Shown here piece after piece: positions 30,986-43,739 of a stretch of 64,000 nucleotides of DNA (the stretch's first letter is position 1; each line of letters starts with the position of its first letter). This DNA is from Enoplolaimus lenunculus (lineage: Eukaryota > Nematoda > Enoplea > Enoplida > Thoracostomopsidae): assembly GCA_030248215.1 (NCBI GenBank), contig JASANG010002985.1, forward strand, positions 15,001-79,000. Direction: 5' to 3'. A program made the translations under genes and the position numbers. Under the pieces are notes generated by a model. That model saw only the letters and a list, made by a program, of their open reading frames with translations. It was not told the DNA's origin and ran no database searches.

Positions 30986-33100
30986 CAATTTAATTTCTAT
31001 TTCAAATTACGATTGTTATGGTAGTTTCTTAATTCCTACATAATACTAAAGTTTCGATGCGCGCCCACTACCCACGTACTTAAGGTACACTTAGCTACCT
31101 CGTATCATGTTAAAAACATTCTTTACGATATGCGCAAAAATCTAAGTTTATACTTACCTTCTCACAAACGCAAAATTTCTTGTCGCATTAATCAGTGCTA
31201 CGCGTCCCAGAACATTGCGATCTATAATGTGAAATTTGTTTTATTCCTTACAATAATCAACTGTGATCCAGTGGGCCTATGTATTCAAACGGATATAGCG
31301 AACTTTGTTGGATTCGGCTTTTGGATTCGGCTTTTCCACAACCGAATCCGAATCCGAACCTCAAATTTTTGCCGAATCCGAATTAGAGCCTTTGTTGCCA
31401 CCCTGGCACATACCAGGGATTGGTAGTCTCAGCGAAATACCGACACCGATACTGAAAGCCGAGGCCAAGACTCAAACGTCTCAGTCTCTGTTATTTTCGA
31501 ACGTTTTCCTTATCGAGAGTGACTTTCCGAATTCGCCAAAAACAAATAAATCAGATGCTGCATAATGCTGTCGAATTTTCTGAGCGTTTTTGTGTAACGC
31601 GATAATTTTCGCTTTGTAAAAAGATGTTTTTCTAACCAAATTTAATTTGGCTTCGGCCCTAAAGAAAGATTTGTCGCCAGGTTTCAGTTGTAAACGAATG
31701 TTTAAACATGCGAAAAACCATCATTTTTAAAACTTAGCTTGAGTCATTTTGGTTTGAAGTTTTGATCTCGGTTGTTTGAAAATACTTCTTGAGACCGAAA
31801 CAGAACTGAGACCAGCTGCAACCGGCTATACCATCATACATACACAGTTCCAGCGAAAAAGGAACGTGTGTGCGATAAACATTTGAGAGCTAAAAACGTC
31901 GCATTACGTTAGGTTGACCGGAAAAATGGACCCCAAAACACAAAAAAGTGTCGAAAACGCAAGGAGAAAACATATAAAACATACACTGCGAAAACTGTCT
32001 GTACCCGACGTTCGGCGTTCCTGGGCAGTGAAGCACATACCCCTAGCCATAAGCCTAACGCAATGGAGTAGTCGGGGGTGTTTTGGGGTCAAGACCCGTG
32101 TAAAAATTATTGGACTGGGGCTTTGATACAAGGCTTCAGTTTGCAACACAACAAATACTCCTAAAATTGCTTATGAAACGTAACTCCTTTTTGCCAAAAC
32201 CCTGGCTATACGCAATCGCATGAGAAAAACACAGGTTTTAGTCGAATTTTAACTTTCTACCAATAGCAACAGACTTACCGGTGTAATTTCGATCGTGGGG
32301 CATGTTTGATTGTCAAACTATCGCACCAACATTCAGTATAACGTCACTTCCCATACGCAATGCATTGCTTTTGACCATCGCAACATTACGTACACAATAA
32401 GCTAATTTTTACATAACACACCGTACGTCAACTATTCGCCAACGCTAACGCTTAAATCAATAATTATATACTTATGAACCTTTAACAATCTGGGCATTAA
32501 CAAGACATACGTTTGAGAGGCGAGGGTATGTTTAATTCATACTGATGACGTTTTCCCCCAAAAAATAAACAACATAAAATCAACCGGGGGAAAAATCATG
32601 AGTGGGGGGTGAACCGGGGTGACTCTTAAGTGGGAGTGGCTAAGTACCCCTCCCCAAGTAGCGAACACCGAGACAAGTAGGGTGGCACTAAACCTTTTCA
32701 ACAAGTTTAATATCGTTCGGCGCCAGGGTATAACCGGATATCCATTTCCTGTAAAAATCGACGTCCGTTTCCAATATAGAAGCACCGGAAATTCCGCTAT
32801 TTTTATCCTTAAAATTATACGTATAGTTATAAATAAAGTGTATACGTATATAATCACAGCTTCCATTATAGATATGCTGCAATTGTTCGACATGAAATCA
32901 CGAAATTCATTCAAAATCATAAAAACTTTTAAAGCATCCGCTATTTTTTCTTTAAAATTTTTGGAAAGGCAAAGTAATACTTGCTGCAGCACGCTTCAGT
33001 TAAAAAAATAAAACATTTTTGAAACTTTTATACTTCAATATCCGTTTTTTCTGTTTCCATTATTTTGATCATTATCCATTTCCGTGTTTATTACTACAAA
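30986..33100. other. Intergenic, MITE fragments
   Basis: Holds a 3' half of a CAGGGTGGCA-type hAT element ending at 31405, and a CAGGGATTGG-type end at 31414 with gagaccga motifs to about 31830. Also a family E piece at 32510-32660 with aaccgggggaaaa motifs. Open frames at 31904-32149 and 32537-32992 lack support and look like chance or repeat readings. Confidence 0.5.
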
Positions 33101-34405
33101 GAGTGGATGATCACTCTTTATAACAAGAATGTGCAACTGGGTACATTCTGTGTCCAGAAAATTTCTTGTTCCCCTCTGCCAACAACTTCTGGTTACGGGG
33201 CAGAAAAAATAAGGAAAGCAACATATTTTGTTTCGCAATTGTCCCAGTTGGCTGTATGCCGTTATATTTGAAGCGCGGTACCTGTCTGTCACCTCGAGGC
33301 TTTTGTATGCTAGCATTTCACGTACGATGCCGAACGGTTACATACGGTGACGGACGGTGGCTCACGGTAATGGATGGCACCTGATAGGGTGTAAATGGAT
33401 AGTAGTAACAAGAGTGGATGATCACTCTTTATAACAAGAGTGTGCAACTGGGTACATTCTGTGTATTAAAGAATGTACCAGCACGCGTTGCATTTTTGTT
33501 CGACCCCCCTCAATCAGGGGGGGTTTAAGCAAGAGATTAACAGTATGCTTCAGTACACCTACCCCCCCCCCTTAAACAAGGGGAGGGTTACAATTTGCTC
33601 CTACCATTACTACGATATAAAACTGCATACAGACCCCCCTAAACAAGGGGGGTAGGCCAAAAACGCAACGCGTGCCGCGTACATTCTTTAATACACAGAA
33701 TGTACCCAGTTGCACACTCTTGTTATAAAGAGTGATCATCCACTCTTGTTACTACTATCCATTTACACCCTATCACGTGCCATCCATTACCGTGAGCCAC
33801 TGTCCGTCACCGTATGTAACCGTTCGGCATCGTACGTGAAATGCTAGCATACAAAAGCCTCGAGGTGACAGACAGGTACCGCGCTTCAAATATAACGGCA
33901 TACAGCCAACTGGGACAATTGTGAAACAAAATATGTTGCTTTCCTTATTTTTTCTGCCCCGTAACCAGAAGTTGTTGGCAGAGGGGAACAAGAAATTTTC
34001 TGGAGGAGGCAGGGAAAACATTTAAGGCCGTTGGGTCGGGTATGCTCGTAAGGGGAGCGGTGCCTTTGGTGGCTGTATGCATGCGGCTTTTGTTATACAA
34101 AAAGTTTGTATTCAAGCCTATGTTGCTTTCCTTATTATTCGATAAACAAAGTTGTCTTTGAAATTGAAAATAAAAATTGAAAATACTGCGTGATTTCCAT
34201 GTCCCAGTGCCTCCAAATTGAACGCCATAATTTGACTCACTAATCACAATACAAACATTTTGTATAACAAAAGCCGCATGCATACAGCCACCAAAGGCAC
34301 CGCCCGCCCCCTACGAGCATCACCGACCCAACAGCCTTAACTGTTTTCCCTGCCTCCTCCAGAAAATTTCTTGTTCCCCTCTGCCAACAACTTCTGGTTA
34401 CCGGG
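33101..34405. repeat. Compound nested palindrome (foldback cluster)
   Basis: Arm 33154-33479 is the near-perfect inverse of 33680-34003, about 324 bp each. The spacer is itself an inverted MITE core with opposed gacccccct and aggggggtaggcc blocks. Overlapping this, 33962-34112 is inverted again at 34248-34405. As a result one 40-bp block (ccagaaaatttcttgttccc and onward) occurs three times in alternating orientation. A gagtggatgatcactcttta block precedes the left arm and recurs at the centre. No protein-coding evidence; the identical translations in the arms merely mirror the duplication. Confidence 0.88.
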
Positions 34406-34709
34406 CAGAAAACATATTCGTACGCTGTTACATCCGAAACAATTCGAAGTTTAACAACAATACGTAACATTAACTTAGAGATATGTACATAATAACGTAT
34501 TATAAACGTATATATAACATATCTAAACACAGATAGGTCGAATAATAAAGCAATATAAACGCAGTTTTCGTCATTTTGTCGATATCGGCAATCGAAAGTC
34601 AGAGAAATGATAACAATTAATTCGTCGAACTTTGTTCAAATCAAATTGAACAACATAAACGAGTGTAATTGGGGAGCAGGAGCATAGATTCGGAATCAAA
34701 TATGTGCAT

Positions 34710-35600
34710 AACCGATAGTGATTTTATTGAGCGAAGCGAAGCTCGGAGTTTCGCGAAGCGTTTTATGTTTTGTACTCTGGGGTCGAAAGGTGGATGTCCA
34801 TCCGTCCGTCCGAAAAGAATCTCAGGAAAGGCTGAACGGATTTTGATAAACATTTTTTGTTTGAAAGCCAATTATCCTGGAGTGTTAACCTCGCATTAGG
34901 GTTTTAAAATTTTAAGCCGTTTATTAGCTACAGGCTAATTTGCATAATTATTGGTAGACCTAAACAATTGAGACTTTTTAAGATATTTCACTAATTATTA
35001 CGGTTACAAGGAATGTAACTTCAGTACTGAAGGGTTTTTAGACGCGAGAAACTGAGTAAATTGTATACAATTAGCTAATAGATAATTTGCATATCAGCAT
35101 AGTTTATAAGCCTAAATTAGGACTTTTTACAATATTTAACTAATAATTAAGGCTAAAAGCAATATAATTTCAGCACTAAAGGGTTTTAGGTGCGAAGCAT
35201 TTGAATCAATTGTTTACAAACCTCCAAAACCGATAACTGAATAATTAGCTAATAGCTAATTTGCATATTGTCTTAATTGATAATACAAAACTAGGACTTT
35301 TTGAAAAAATAAGCACAATTGATAAGCCTAAATTAGGCGTTTTTGCAATATTTCACTAATATTAGGGTTACAAACAATCTAATTTCAGCAATAGTTAGCT
35401 AATCGCTAATTTGCACATTTGCTTAATTGATAAACCTAAATAATGGCTTTTTAAAATAATTGTCAAATTATTTGGTGACTGAAGGGTTTTTGCTTGCGAG
35501 AAATCCGAATAAATTGTTTAGAAACCTCCAAAAACCGATAAATCAATAGTCAGCTAATAACTAATTTGCATATTATCTGAACTGCTTACGTGTGTTCGAG
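34710..35600. repeat. Degenerate tandem array, family D
   Basis: Begins with gagcgaagcgaagctcgg and a gtccatccgtccgtccg block, then about four units of roughly 170-190 bp. Each unit holds gctaatttgcat, cctaaattaggactttt, ttcactaat, a gtaacttcag or ctaatttcag block and aagggtttt. Mirrored copy at 16270-16650; a fragment at 22415-22455. It ends with tcgagcttcgctcaa, an inverse of its start, so the whole may be one transposon with a tandem-repeat body. Confidence 0.7.
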
Positions 35601-36092
35601 CTTCGCTCAATACATGTAGTCCCACCACGACTGGTAAATAATTTGTTCTCATAGTCTCAAATCTGCGTAACATGAATGGCAGTCTTAGTCCAAAGTCTCG
35701 ATAATTTCTCTGAACTCGAATACTCTCAGGCTCAGATTTTGAAAAGTCTCAGGTTTAGAAACTCAGACTAACTATGTTATATGCGTTTCGCCGAAGTAAA
35801 TTAGCAGTTTCTAATTTTAGAGCATACCAAATTTTAATTTATCTGAGCACTGAACAGAATCCTTAATAACGCGATATGAAAACTTATTAAGTATTGAGTT
35901 GAACAACGCGAATTCTTTAAGACTGAGAATTGAAACTTTTTTGAGATTTTCAAAAAAATTTCACCAATACCGAAGCATTTAAGAAAACGTTTAAATCACG
36001 AATATTGAAGGTCCTATTCTGCTTAAAAACAATAATAATATAGGATTGAAAAAGAAAACAACGTAAATGCGGTATAATATGTATATATATAC

Positions 36093-36511
36093 GGTGCAAC
36101 CGGAATTCCGATTCGAGTTCCTACTGAAAACGAGTTCCGATTCCGATTGCATTATCAATCGGAATCGGAATTTTGACATTTTAATTTTTGACTTACTTGT
36201 TGTGATATGTTGCATAAAAATTCTGTATCATTCGTCTTAAATTATTTCCGATGAATTAACTTATCAATAATGATACTAGCTTAACTTTACAGAACCAAAA
36301 AATGATTGCCAATTTTGTTCATGTGCCATTTTTGAGAATTGTTGCCTGTCAACAGATATCCTAAATCTATATTATACTTGTTAAATAGAAATCATTTGTA
36401 TACTTGAAAAAATTGTAGCTCCGATTCCGCTTCCGTTTTCGGTATAAAGTTGTTGTTCCAATTCCGATTCTGGTATTAATATATATAAACCAGTTCCGTT
36501 CTGCACCCTGA
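36093..36511. mobile_element. Family A MITE, best-preserved copy
   Basis: Starts ggtgcaaccggaattccgat and ends cagttccgttctgcaccctg, inverted with mismatches. The interior matches 4610-5026, 17350-17755 and 45226-45715. About 420 bp. Non-coding, despite a short minus-strand reading. Confidence 0.75.
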
Positions 36512-36594
36512 CATATATTTGAATGAACACATGAACCGCTCTAGACATATGCGTATGTAAACGAAGCAATTGTACATAACTTGCAGGCAGAATT

Positions 36595-36750
36595 ATGATT
36601 CATTTGGTCTTTAGTTTAGAACATTTGACCTCCGGAAACGCCGGATCGACAAAAACGCAATTCGTGGTGGGTATTCCTTTCCACACAAAATGTACAAGAT
36701 GCATTAGCGACGAGCTTGTTTGCGAATTTCATAACGTAACGAATACGAAG
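36595..36750 (+). CDS. Possible first coding exon of an unrecognised small gene
   Basis: ATG at 36595 opens 52 codons ending exactly at a strong donor (gtaagt at 36751). Reads MIHLVFSLEHLTSGNAGSTK, then a Cys-containing FHTKCTRCISDELVCEF. The C-x2-C pair and donor are suggestive, but no phase-compatible downstream exon was found (the basic frame at 37011-37193 does not join). It could be chance. Low confidence. Confidence 0.25.
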
Positions 36751-39170
36751 GTAAGTTAAGAATACGGCTACTAAGTTCACCCTGCCTCACTGTCTGTTCT
36801 TGTGGAGGCAGACATTTTAATCATATTCTTTTACTTTTACTGTTCTAAAATTTGAAAATCCTGTCAACACTTAGAAAATACGTAAAAACACAAAGCGCCG
36901 CACCGTAAATTGCGTACACTGTTCCACGCCGCCAGCGGTATATAGTAGACAATTATAAAAACAGATATTACAGACTCCACGTTCCTGGTGTATTACTTAG
37001 CTGCTGGCAAATGGGAAGAGACAAACCATCTCCAACTAACAGGTTTAGACGCTTGAGGGAGGCAAAATGTAGGAACAGGAGAAGTAAATTTTATGTTCGT
37101 CAAATTAAACTTCACAAGATTGTTATTCAAGTCTTCAAGGCGGCGGACGCATCGCGCCAGTTAAGGATTGCACCTATAATTTATTCTATTTAAACCACGG
37201 CAAATACTAAAAATTGCATATAAAATTTGGTACCGGTTAAACCCGGATAAACTAACAAGTTGGAATTGGCCGCATGCCCGCTGCACTGCATCTCTAATCG
37301 TTGCGATGAGATGCGCGAAAACTCGACATTTTGACTACCCCCGGAACTTTTGATCTTAATGGGAGGACCAAATCAGACGATGCTTGTCTCATTAGCGCTG
37401 TGTCTTTTTCTAAAATATCATTTTTTTTCAAAAAATTGAATGCGGTTTACGCGGCATACTTACTTAACCACAGACTCGTTAACGACGCGTAATGCCTTAA
37501 AATGGTTGGGTTTCAGAAACCCAACTTAAGTACCAGTTCATACTTAAGTATGTGCTAAGCATTTACTTAGAAAATTTACCGTTTCTATAAACGTACTTAG
37601 GTTAAGTAAACACTTAATTCACTGATCAATTTTAATGTGTTAAACAATGGCTTTGTTTCTGAAATTTTACTTAAGTATTTACTTAAGTTATACTTAAGTA
37701 ATTACTTAGGTCGCCGATTTAAGTAAATACTTAAATTTTCGAGCAAAAACAAAGAAATAAAAATGTCAAGCATGTCGTAACAAGAGATGAATAGTTTTAG
37801 CGCGTAATTAAGTACTAAGACGTACTTAAGTAGGGTTTCAGATACTCAGTGACAATCAGTTTAAACTGAGATTGCAGACCGATCGTGCCTTTGACACAAC
37901 AGCATCAAAAAATTTGGGGTTTAATTTACTTTATATAATGAAAATGGCAAAAAATTATCATGCCCGTATTTCCGTCGAATATATGTAGAGTTCTAAAAAT
38001 AACGTCCTTTAAAAGTTTGGCCGCAAGTGTTAAAACACAACAAGAAGCTGTTGGAAAGAAAAACAACTACACTAAACATCTTTAACCTCAACCAAGGGCG
38101 TCGCTGATCAATAGTTTGGGGAAAACTCCATCCTGGATTCTTGTGCCACCGTGCTTCTCATTAAACAATCGAAAAAGATACGTACGTTTTTATATAAATA
38201 ATATGGCGTATACGTAATATCTTCGTCTATCTCGCAAATTGGTTGTTGAGAATTTCATTGGTAATCATGTTGTGAATGTATAAAACAGCTTACCAACCAA
38301 ATTGCGGTCTCAAATAGTTTATTACGTAGCATTCAAACAAAAATTAAATGAGTCACCAAGTATTTTGGATGGTTTTTTGCACGGCGGGAGAACAGATATC
38401 TATAAGATTTTTGCCCGCGGGTTAACCAGCCGGAGAATTTACGTTTTCCACATAAATTTCTTTCCTTTCATATATTCCCACTGTTCCATAACTAACACAT
38501 ACTGCTGTATAAGTATTGTTTCACTGCAGTGGTAGAGGCCGTCGATTGAATTCCGGTCGTGGTCCTAAACTCTCGGCAAAAAGCTTCTAACATAGATAGT
38601 GCACCCACACACTTTATACGGAACAGCAAGTCCGCGCACCATGAATATATAAATCATTTTTTTCCTAGAGACGGTATTTCTTGCATTAAGTTTTGATACA
38701 CTGACATGTAATCAATCAAGTATTTTTCATACTCAAACTATTTGTTAAACGAAATCAAAATATAACGTCTGATCAACTCACACTGCAGCTTAGAGGGCGG
38801 GTTTTTAAAAACCAATAAATGTGGTCTTACCCCAACTTTTTGTTTGATTCTTAAACCATCAATAAACCCTAACGATATTAATTTCACCACCATGACTAAA
38901 AACAAGAGCAAGACCAAACCGCCGGTCGTTCAAATATCCTAGCTAAGAAGTTTTCAAAACCTAAACAGGATGGTCAACGGCTGTGGTTTACTTTGCACAA
39001 AGTTGAGTTGGCAAAAATGGCCCATGTGAACTATAGGGACCCGCCAACTAAACATAAGCCTAAATATAAGCCCAAATATAAGCCTATGCCTAAGTATAAA
39101 GCCTAATCCTTGAGTATAAATATAAGCACACGGGCATCCTGCATTCCAGCAAGCAGGCTTTATGCTACCT
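36751..39170. other. Intergenic; ACTTAAG MITE at about 37501-37855
   Basis: Apart from that MITE and a gcctaaatataagcc-type core near 39030-39120, nothing is recognised. Short open frames at 37011-37193 and 38302-38535 on the plus strand have no homology that I can see and no splice support. Confidence 0.45.
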
Positions 39171-39365
39171 ACCTGGCAATGATGACGTTATGGTGAAGAT
39201 TTTGACTCATTTAATTGTATCATTGATTGAAAATGAATATTTTGACTCATTTCATTGTATCAGATGATACCTGCCTGGTAATGATGACCATAGGGTAAAG
39301 ATTTTGACTCATTAAATTGTATCATTGATTGAAGATGAATATTTTGACTAATTTCATTGTAACAG
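39171..39365. repeat. Tandem duplication, about 102-bp period
   Basis: Two copies of a unit beginning acctggcaatgatgac or gcctggtaatgatgac and containing gattttgactcatt, ttgtatcattgattgaa and gaatattttgact. About 90% alike. No coding role seen. Confidence 0.75.
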
Positions 39366-39479
39366 TGAATGGATTGCTTATTTGACCAGCTATCTCCTAT
39401 ATGCCGCGATTTGCTTTTCATGGTAGCTACTTCTCTGATGACGATTTCGTTATAGATACGACCTTGTTTATGCATTTTA

Positions 39480-42130
39480 TGCGGGGTTCACGTTATAACC
39501 GTGGCAGCGTGGGATACGTTTTGTCCCTATTAGAGTATTGTGCTTACCCTACCAGCAGTGAAAACAAAACACTTCTCAATAGCAAGACTCAACTGCCATT
39601 CATCAGCCCATTTTTTCACACTATCAACGTTAGTCTGTAAAACACGAACATCATGCTCCGTTTTTATCGGTTTATAAAGTTTAACATCATCAGCATATAG
39701 CTTTAAAGAAACATCAACAACATTAGAAGGTAAATCATTGATATTGATTAAAAATTACAATGGACCCAACACTGAACCCTGAGGATCTCCGGAACTAATG
39801 ATTATGAAATCACTGTAGCACTGTTCTATTTTCACTGTTTCCTATTCAATAAAAAGTCTGATAACCAATTTAATAACATTCCTTGAATACCATAACATTG
39901 CATTTTAAAAAGAAATTTCTCATGAGAAACAGTGTCAAAGGTTTTCGAGAAATCAAAATATATAACTTTAGTAGAACTTCCAGTATTAACATAACGATAA
40001 ACATCATTAAACGTTTCAAGTAATTGTGTTTGCGTGGATTTCTTTTGCATAAAACCATGCTGACATACCGAAATTTTATTTTGAGATAATAAAAATCAAC
40101 AACGTGTTTTTTATAATTTTCTCTATTGTTCTACAGGCTATTAGTTAACGCAATTGGTCCATAGTTAGATGATTTTGTTGGGTCTCCTTTCTTGAAAATA
40201 GGCTTAATATCTGATATTTTCCAAGTCTCTGGTAATTTTCCAGAATGAAAAGATGATTTAAAAATTATACTAAGAGGGTAAAGCAAGACTATTAAGATTA
40301 CGCAATGTTGACATTATATCGCACAAATTGAAATTTAAATTCATGATAAAATTACTCGTATATTCAGCGAACAATTGGGTAATATCCCGTTATCTTGTGT
40401 AAAAACACTCTTGAATTGTTCATTAAAAATTTGACATTTTGAGACTTTATCACACTGCAAAAAATGATGAGTCAAATTGACTCTCTCCGAAATAGGCTCT
40501 ACGGGACTACACAAACTGAGTCAAATTCGACTCCGCCAGAGTCAAACGTGCAACTCAGCGAGAAGAATTTGACTCTGTCGGAATCAAATTTGACTCAGTT
40601 TGTGTAGTCCCGTAGAGCCTATTTCGGAGAGAGTCAATTTGACTCATCATTTTTTGCAGTGCAGTGATCAAGTTGTTAGAAAAATCATAAAGAGGGCCCA
40701 TTTCATCATTTTTAAAACATTTGCGACATATGTGATTAAATACGTTGCTCACGTTATTGCTCATTAAAACCTTGTTTTCTCGCGATAGCTCTAATTCAGT
40801 TAACAACTTTTGACATTTAAGACTTTGTAAATTATAACGACTAACACCACCAACTCATCTTCGTTTATACCAAAGACGACGTTTTAAATTTAGGGTTTGT
40901 TTTATTTTTCGGGATATGTTACTCGCTTTTTTGCACCAAGACTAAATAAAGACACAAAACACGTTAACCCATTATAAATTATTGACAAAAAAGTGTTCCA
41001 AATATCATCCACATCTTTTCGAAAAAAATTCGCTCCAATTTTTTAATAGTAAATATTTTGAAAAGGCGATACAATTCATTTTTTTTAAAGTTAAACTGCC
41101 GTTTGATTGGCAGTAGTACTGTGGAGCTGCCTATGATTTGGAATGTAACAGAACAATGATCGCTTGTAGAAAACGGTTCAGCCACTAAAATATTACACAC
41201 ATTCGCTGGACTAGAACATAAAATTAAATCTAAAATATTATTTCCTCTTGTTTTAGTATTTACTAATTGGTAGAATCCAGTAGAAACACAAAATTCTAAG
41301 AAGTCAGTTCCTGCTGAATTGGTAGATAAATTGTACTGCCAGTCTATTTGAGGATAATTAAAATCACCAACGATTGTATTAACTGGAAATGCGACATCAC
41401 TGACATTTCGGATATATTCAATCAATTGCAACGACATGTTATATATGACAAATTAGGTTGGCGGTAAACGCATACTAAGCGATGAGCATGAGGGATATGC
41501 AAATCAACAGAGACGATTTCAAAGTCGTCAGAACGCTGACAATGAACATCCGTGAACTTGATTGTGTTAGAAATAAGAAACGCGCTACCTCAACCTCTTC
41601 GGTTACGTCTGTCACATCGAACGAGTTTATAATTATCACCACTGACTAGAGTATCGGGAATTAACTCATGTAACCAAGTTTCTGATATACAATAAATATC
41701 AAAAATGTCTTCATTGAGTTTAAATTGTAACTCAGTTAACTTATTCAACAGACTGCGGGCGTTTACAACAATAAAACGGATGTTTTGATTTATCAAATTA
41801 GCATTAATTTCATTGCACTTGTTACGTAAGCAACGCATCACAGCCAATCGTTGAGGAGGGAGCGATCTGCGAATGTAAACACCTTTCCATCTGTCATTGT
41901 TTCTAGGTTGCGTGCTTCACGCAAAATAGATTGTAAACAAAAAAAAATGAAGCAAAATGAACCTTTAAGAAACGTGGCTTGGCATTTGGCTCACTGGACT
42001 TACGTCCCATTCGAGAAACTTCCTTTACGACAACACACTGGTCTAAAAAAGCGCACAGTTCGTTGACGGTACCAAGATCATCTGATGTCTCAGGAAGACC
42101 CATAATAACAGCACTACGTGGTTTTATTAA
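39480..42130 (-). mobile_element. CR1-like non-LTR retrotransposon (LINE), broken
   Basis: Minus-strand pieces appear in the correct order. An ORF1-like end (LGTVNELCAFLDQC and on) is at 42103-41903. Endonuclease N-terminal motifs are at 41847-41590 (VVNARSLLNK, IYCISETWL), with endonuclease GDFNYPQIDW and FSTSDHCSV at 41437-40979. A linker lies at 40806-40680. The reverse transcriptase has KVIYFDFSKTFDTVSHEKF at 40050-39832 and LKLYADDVKLY near 39680. The pieces sit in different frames with several stops, so it is inactive. It is interrupted by a foldback element at 40453-40661. The 5' limit is uncertain. Confidence 0.88.
40453..40661. mobile_element. Foldback/palindromic MITE inserted in the LINE
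   Basis: Starts cactgcaaaaaatgatgagt and ends with its inverse; arms of about 80 bp are nearly identical, with a 35-bp less symmetric centre. Repeated gagtcaaat/atttgactc motifs occur inside. It splits the LINE between the endonuclease-RT linker (FSNNLIT) and the DKVSKCQIFNEQF stretch, so it is younger than the LINE copy. Confidence 0.88.
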
Positions 42131-42169
42131 CGTAGCTAGTTTGGTATAATTGCGGCAAGAAATGCATAA

Positions 42170-42665
42170 TAGTTTTTAGCCGTATTTGCACGTGCAAATT
42201 TTTGCTGCAAAAACTCGCACCTGCAAGTTGCACGAATTTCTTGCAACTGCAAGTATTTGTAAGGAAACCTCATTTTCATTCTGAATCTTGACATAAATGC
42301 GTATGAATTATTGGCTGATGACTGCAATAAATATGCATAATTTATTATCAGTTCAGCGCCGTAGATTGCGAGAAATCAAACAGGCTTGATACTTGAATTA
42401 AGTCAATCTTCTTGAGTAAATTCAAAAAGTCTGAACTCAGAAGCGCTCAACAACATATCTTCCGATTGGTCAATCACAACACAGGTGCAGGAGATTCAAG
42501 CGACTTGCAACTTCGTTCACACGTGCGAATTAAATTTATTAGCACGAATTCCAGTGAATAATTTGCAGCTGCAAGAACTTGGAAGCTGTTGTGTGTCCAA
42601 ACTTGCACATGCAAATTGCATGTGCCACTTTTTGCTGCAAAAACAAGTACGCGAGAATAGGTTTT
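42170..42665. repeat. Family F gctgcaa/ttgcacgtgcaa inverted repeats, two copies
   Basis: Clusters of ttgcacgtgcaa, tttgctgcaaaaac and cttgcaactgcaag around 42176-42255 and 42480-42665 in opposed arrangements. Other copies at 21480-21620, 27690-27825 and 61120-61210 end in acacgtgtgaat. Non-coding palindromic repeat, unclassified. Confidence 0.6.
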
Positions 42666-43029
42666 AGAAACAAAAGATGCGTTGAGAAATTGAATTTGTA
42701 TAGTCGCCACATGTTTGAAAGCGTGGGTTCAGGTAAGTAGCTTGTGCGTATAACTTGATCATCGGGCACTTGAGGGCATCAATTTATTAAGAAATTAAAA
42801 CAAATGGTTCCTGAGAAACTATTCATGGTTTAAACCGTTCTGTAATATATACAGTAATATTTGTCTTCTTCCAGTTCTGTATCTGACATACACGCATACA
42901 CTATTTACTGCTATATCAACATATTAAATTGAACGCCGGTTGTTGTGAAATAGCGTTCTCATGCAAATTGATGGTATGTAGTTTAATCATATTGTAGCTT
43001 ATGAATATGCTGAAATATTGAAAAACCCG

Positions 43030-43530
43030 ACGAAATAGAATTAATTGAGATGGAAAGTGTCTGCTTAAGTGGCAGGACCGAGCTAATGTCAGGGAGACCG
43101 ATAGAAAAACAGACAATTTTGGCCATTGCTTTACAGGAATTGGAGTCTGTCTTGGCAAGTCTCGGTATTTGGTAGGTCTCGGTTTTTTGAGTATCGGTGG
43201 TTTGGAACTGAGACCAGAAGTCACAGATTTAGCAAATGTATGGCTGTATTGTTGAAGTATGTGATACGCGATGAAGAAAATTTCGCTAGGAATCTTTGAA
43301 TTTTTATAGTTACGCAATATTAATTATGAGCTGATATTTTGAAAAAAAAACAAAAAACTATGGAAAACGAAAAAAAACACAAAAAACTTATTAGAAATAA
43401 TTTATTTTGAAATTTTTTCCCGTGATGACCAACAACTGACCGAGATTTTTCAAGGCCGGTTTCGGTATATAGTCAAATTGCGGTCTCAATCTCAATTTTT
43501 AACAAGCGGGACTGTCCATTCCTGTTGGTA
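43030..43530. mobile_element. hAT-like element fragment, gagaccg family
   Basis: Same gagaccgag/ctcggtctc subterminal blocks as 22564-23359, and an end (ggactgtccattcctg) that is a decayed cccatccctg terminus. About 200 bp upstream of the first CECR2 coding exon. Confidence 0.6.
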
Positions 43531-43739
43531 TGCTTATGTATATAGATACATACATGCATAATTCTTCATGATCTCTAAGTACGGTTTTAGTTTGCTGTCT
43601 TATAAGTTCATGATATTTGATCTTTGTTATGTGCTCTATATCATTTCTAACTAAAAAGGACTTGAAGTATTTACAAACTGTTCGTTTTTTCGCGATTTTT
43701 ATTTGTTTTGAACTTTAAACGTAAACACATTGGTTACAG

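Noticed and set aside
33166-34021. Identical 60-80 residue proteins in opposite strands
   Set aside because: Explained by the palindrome arms. Same DNA in inverted copies, no start or splice context, no homology.
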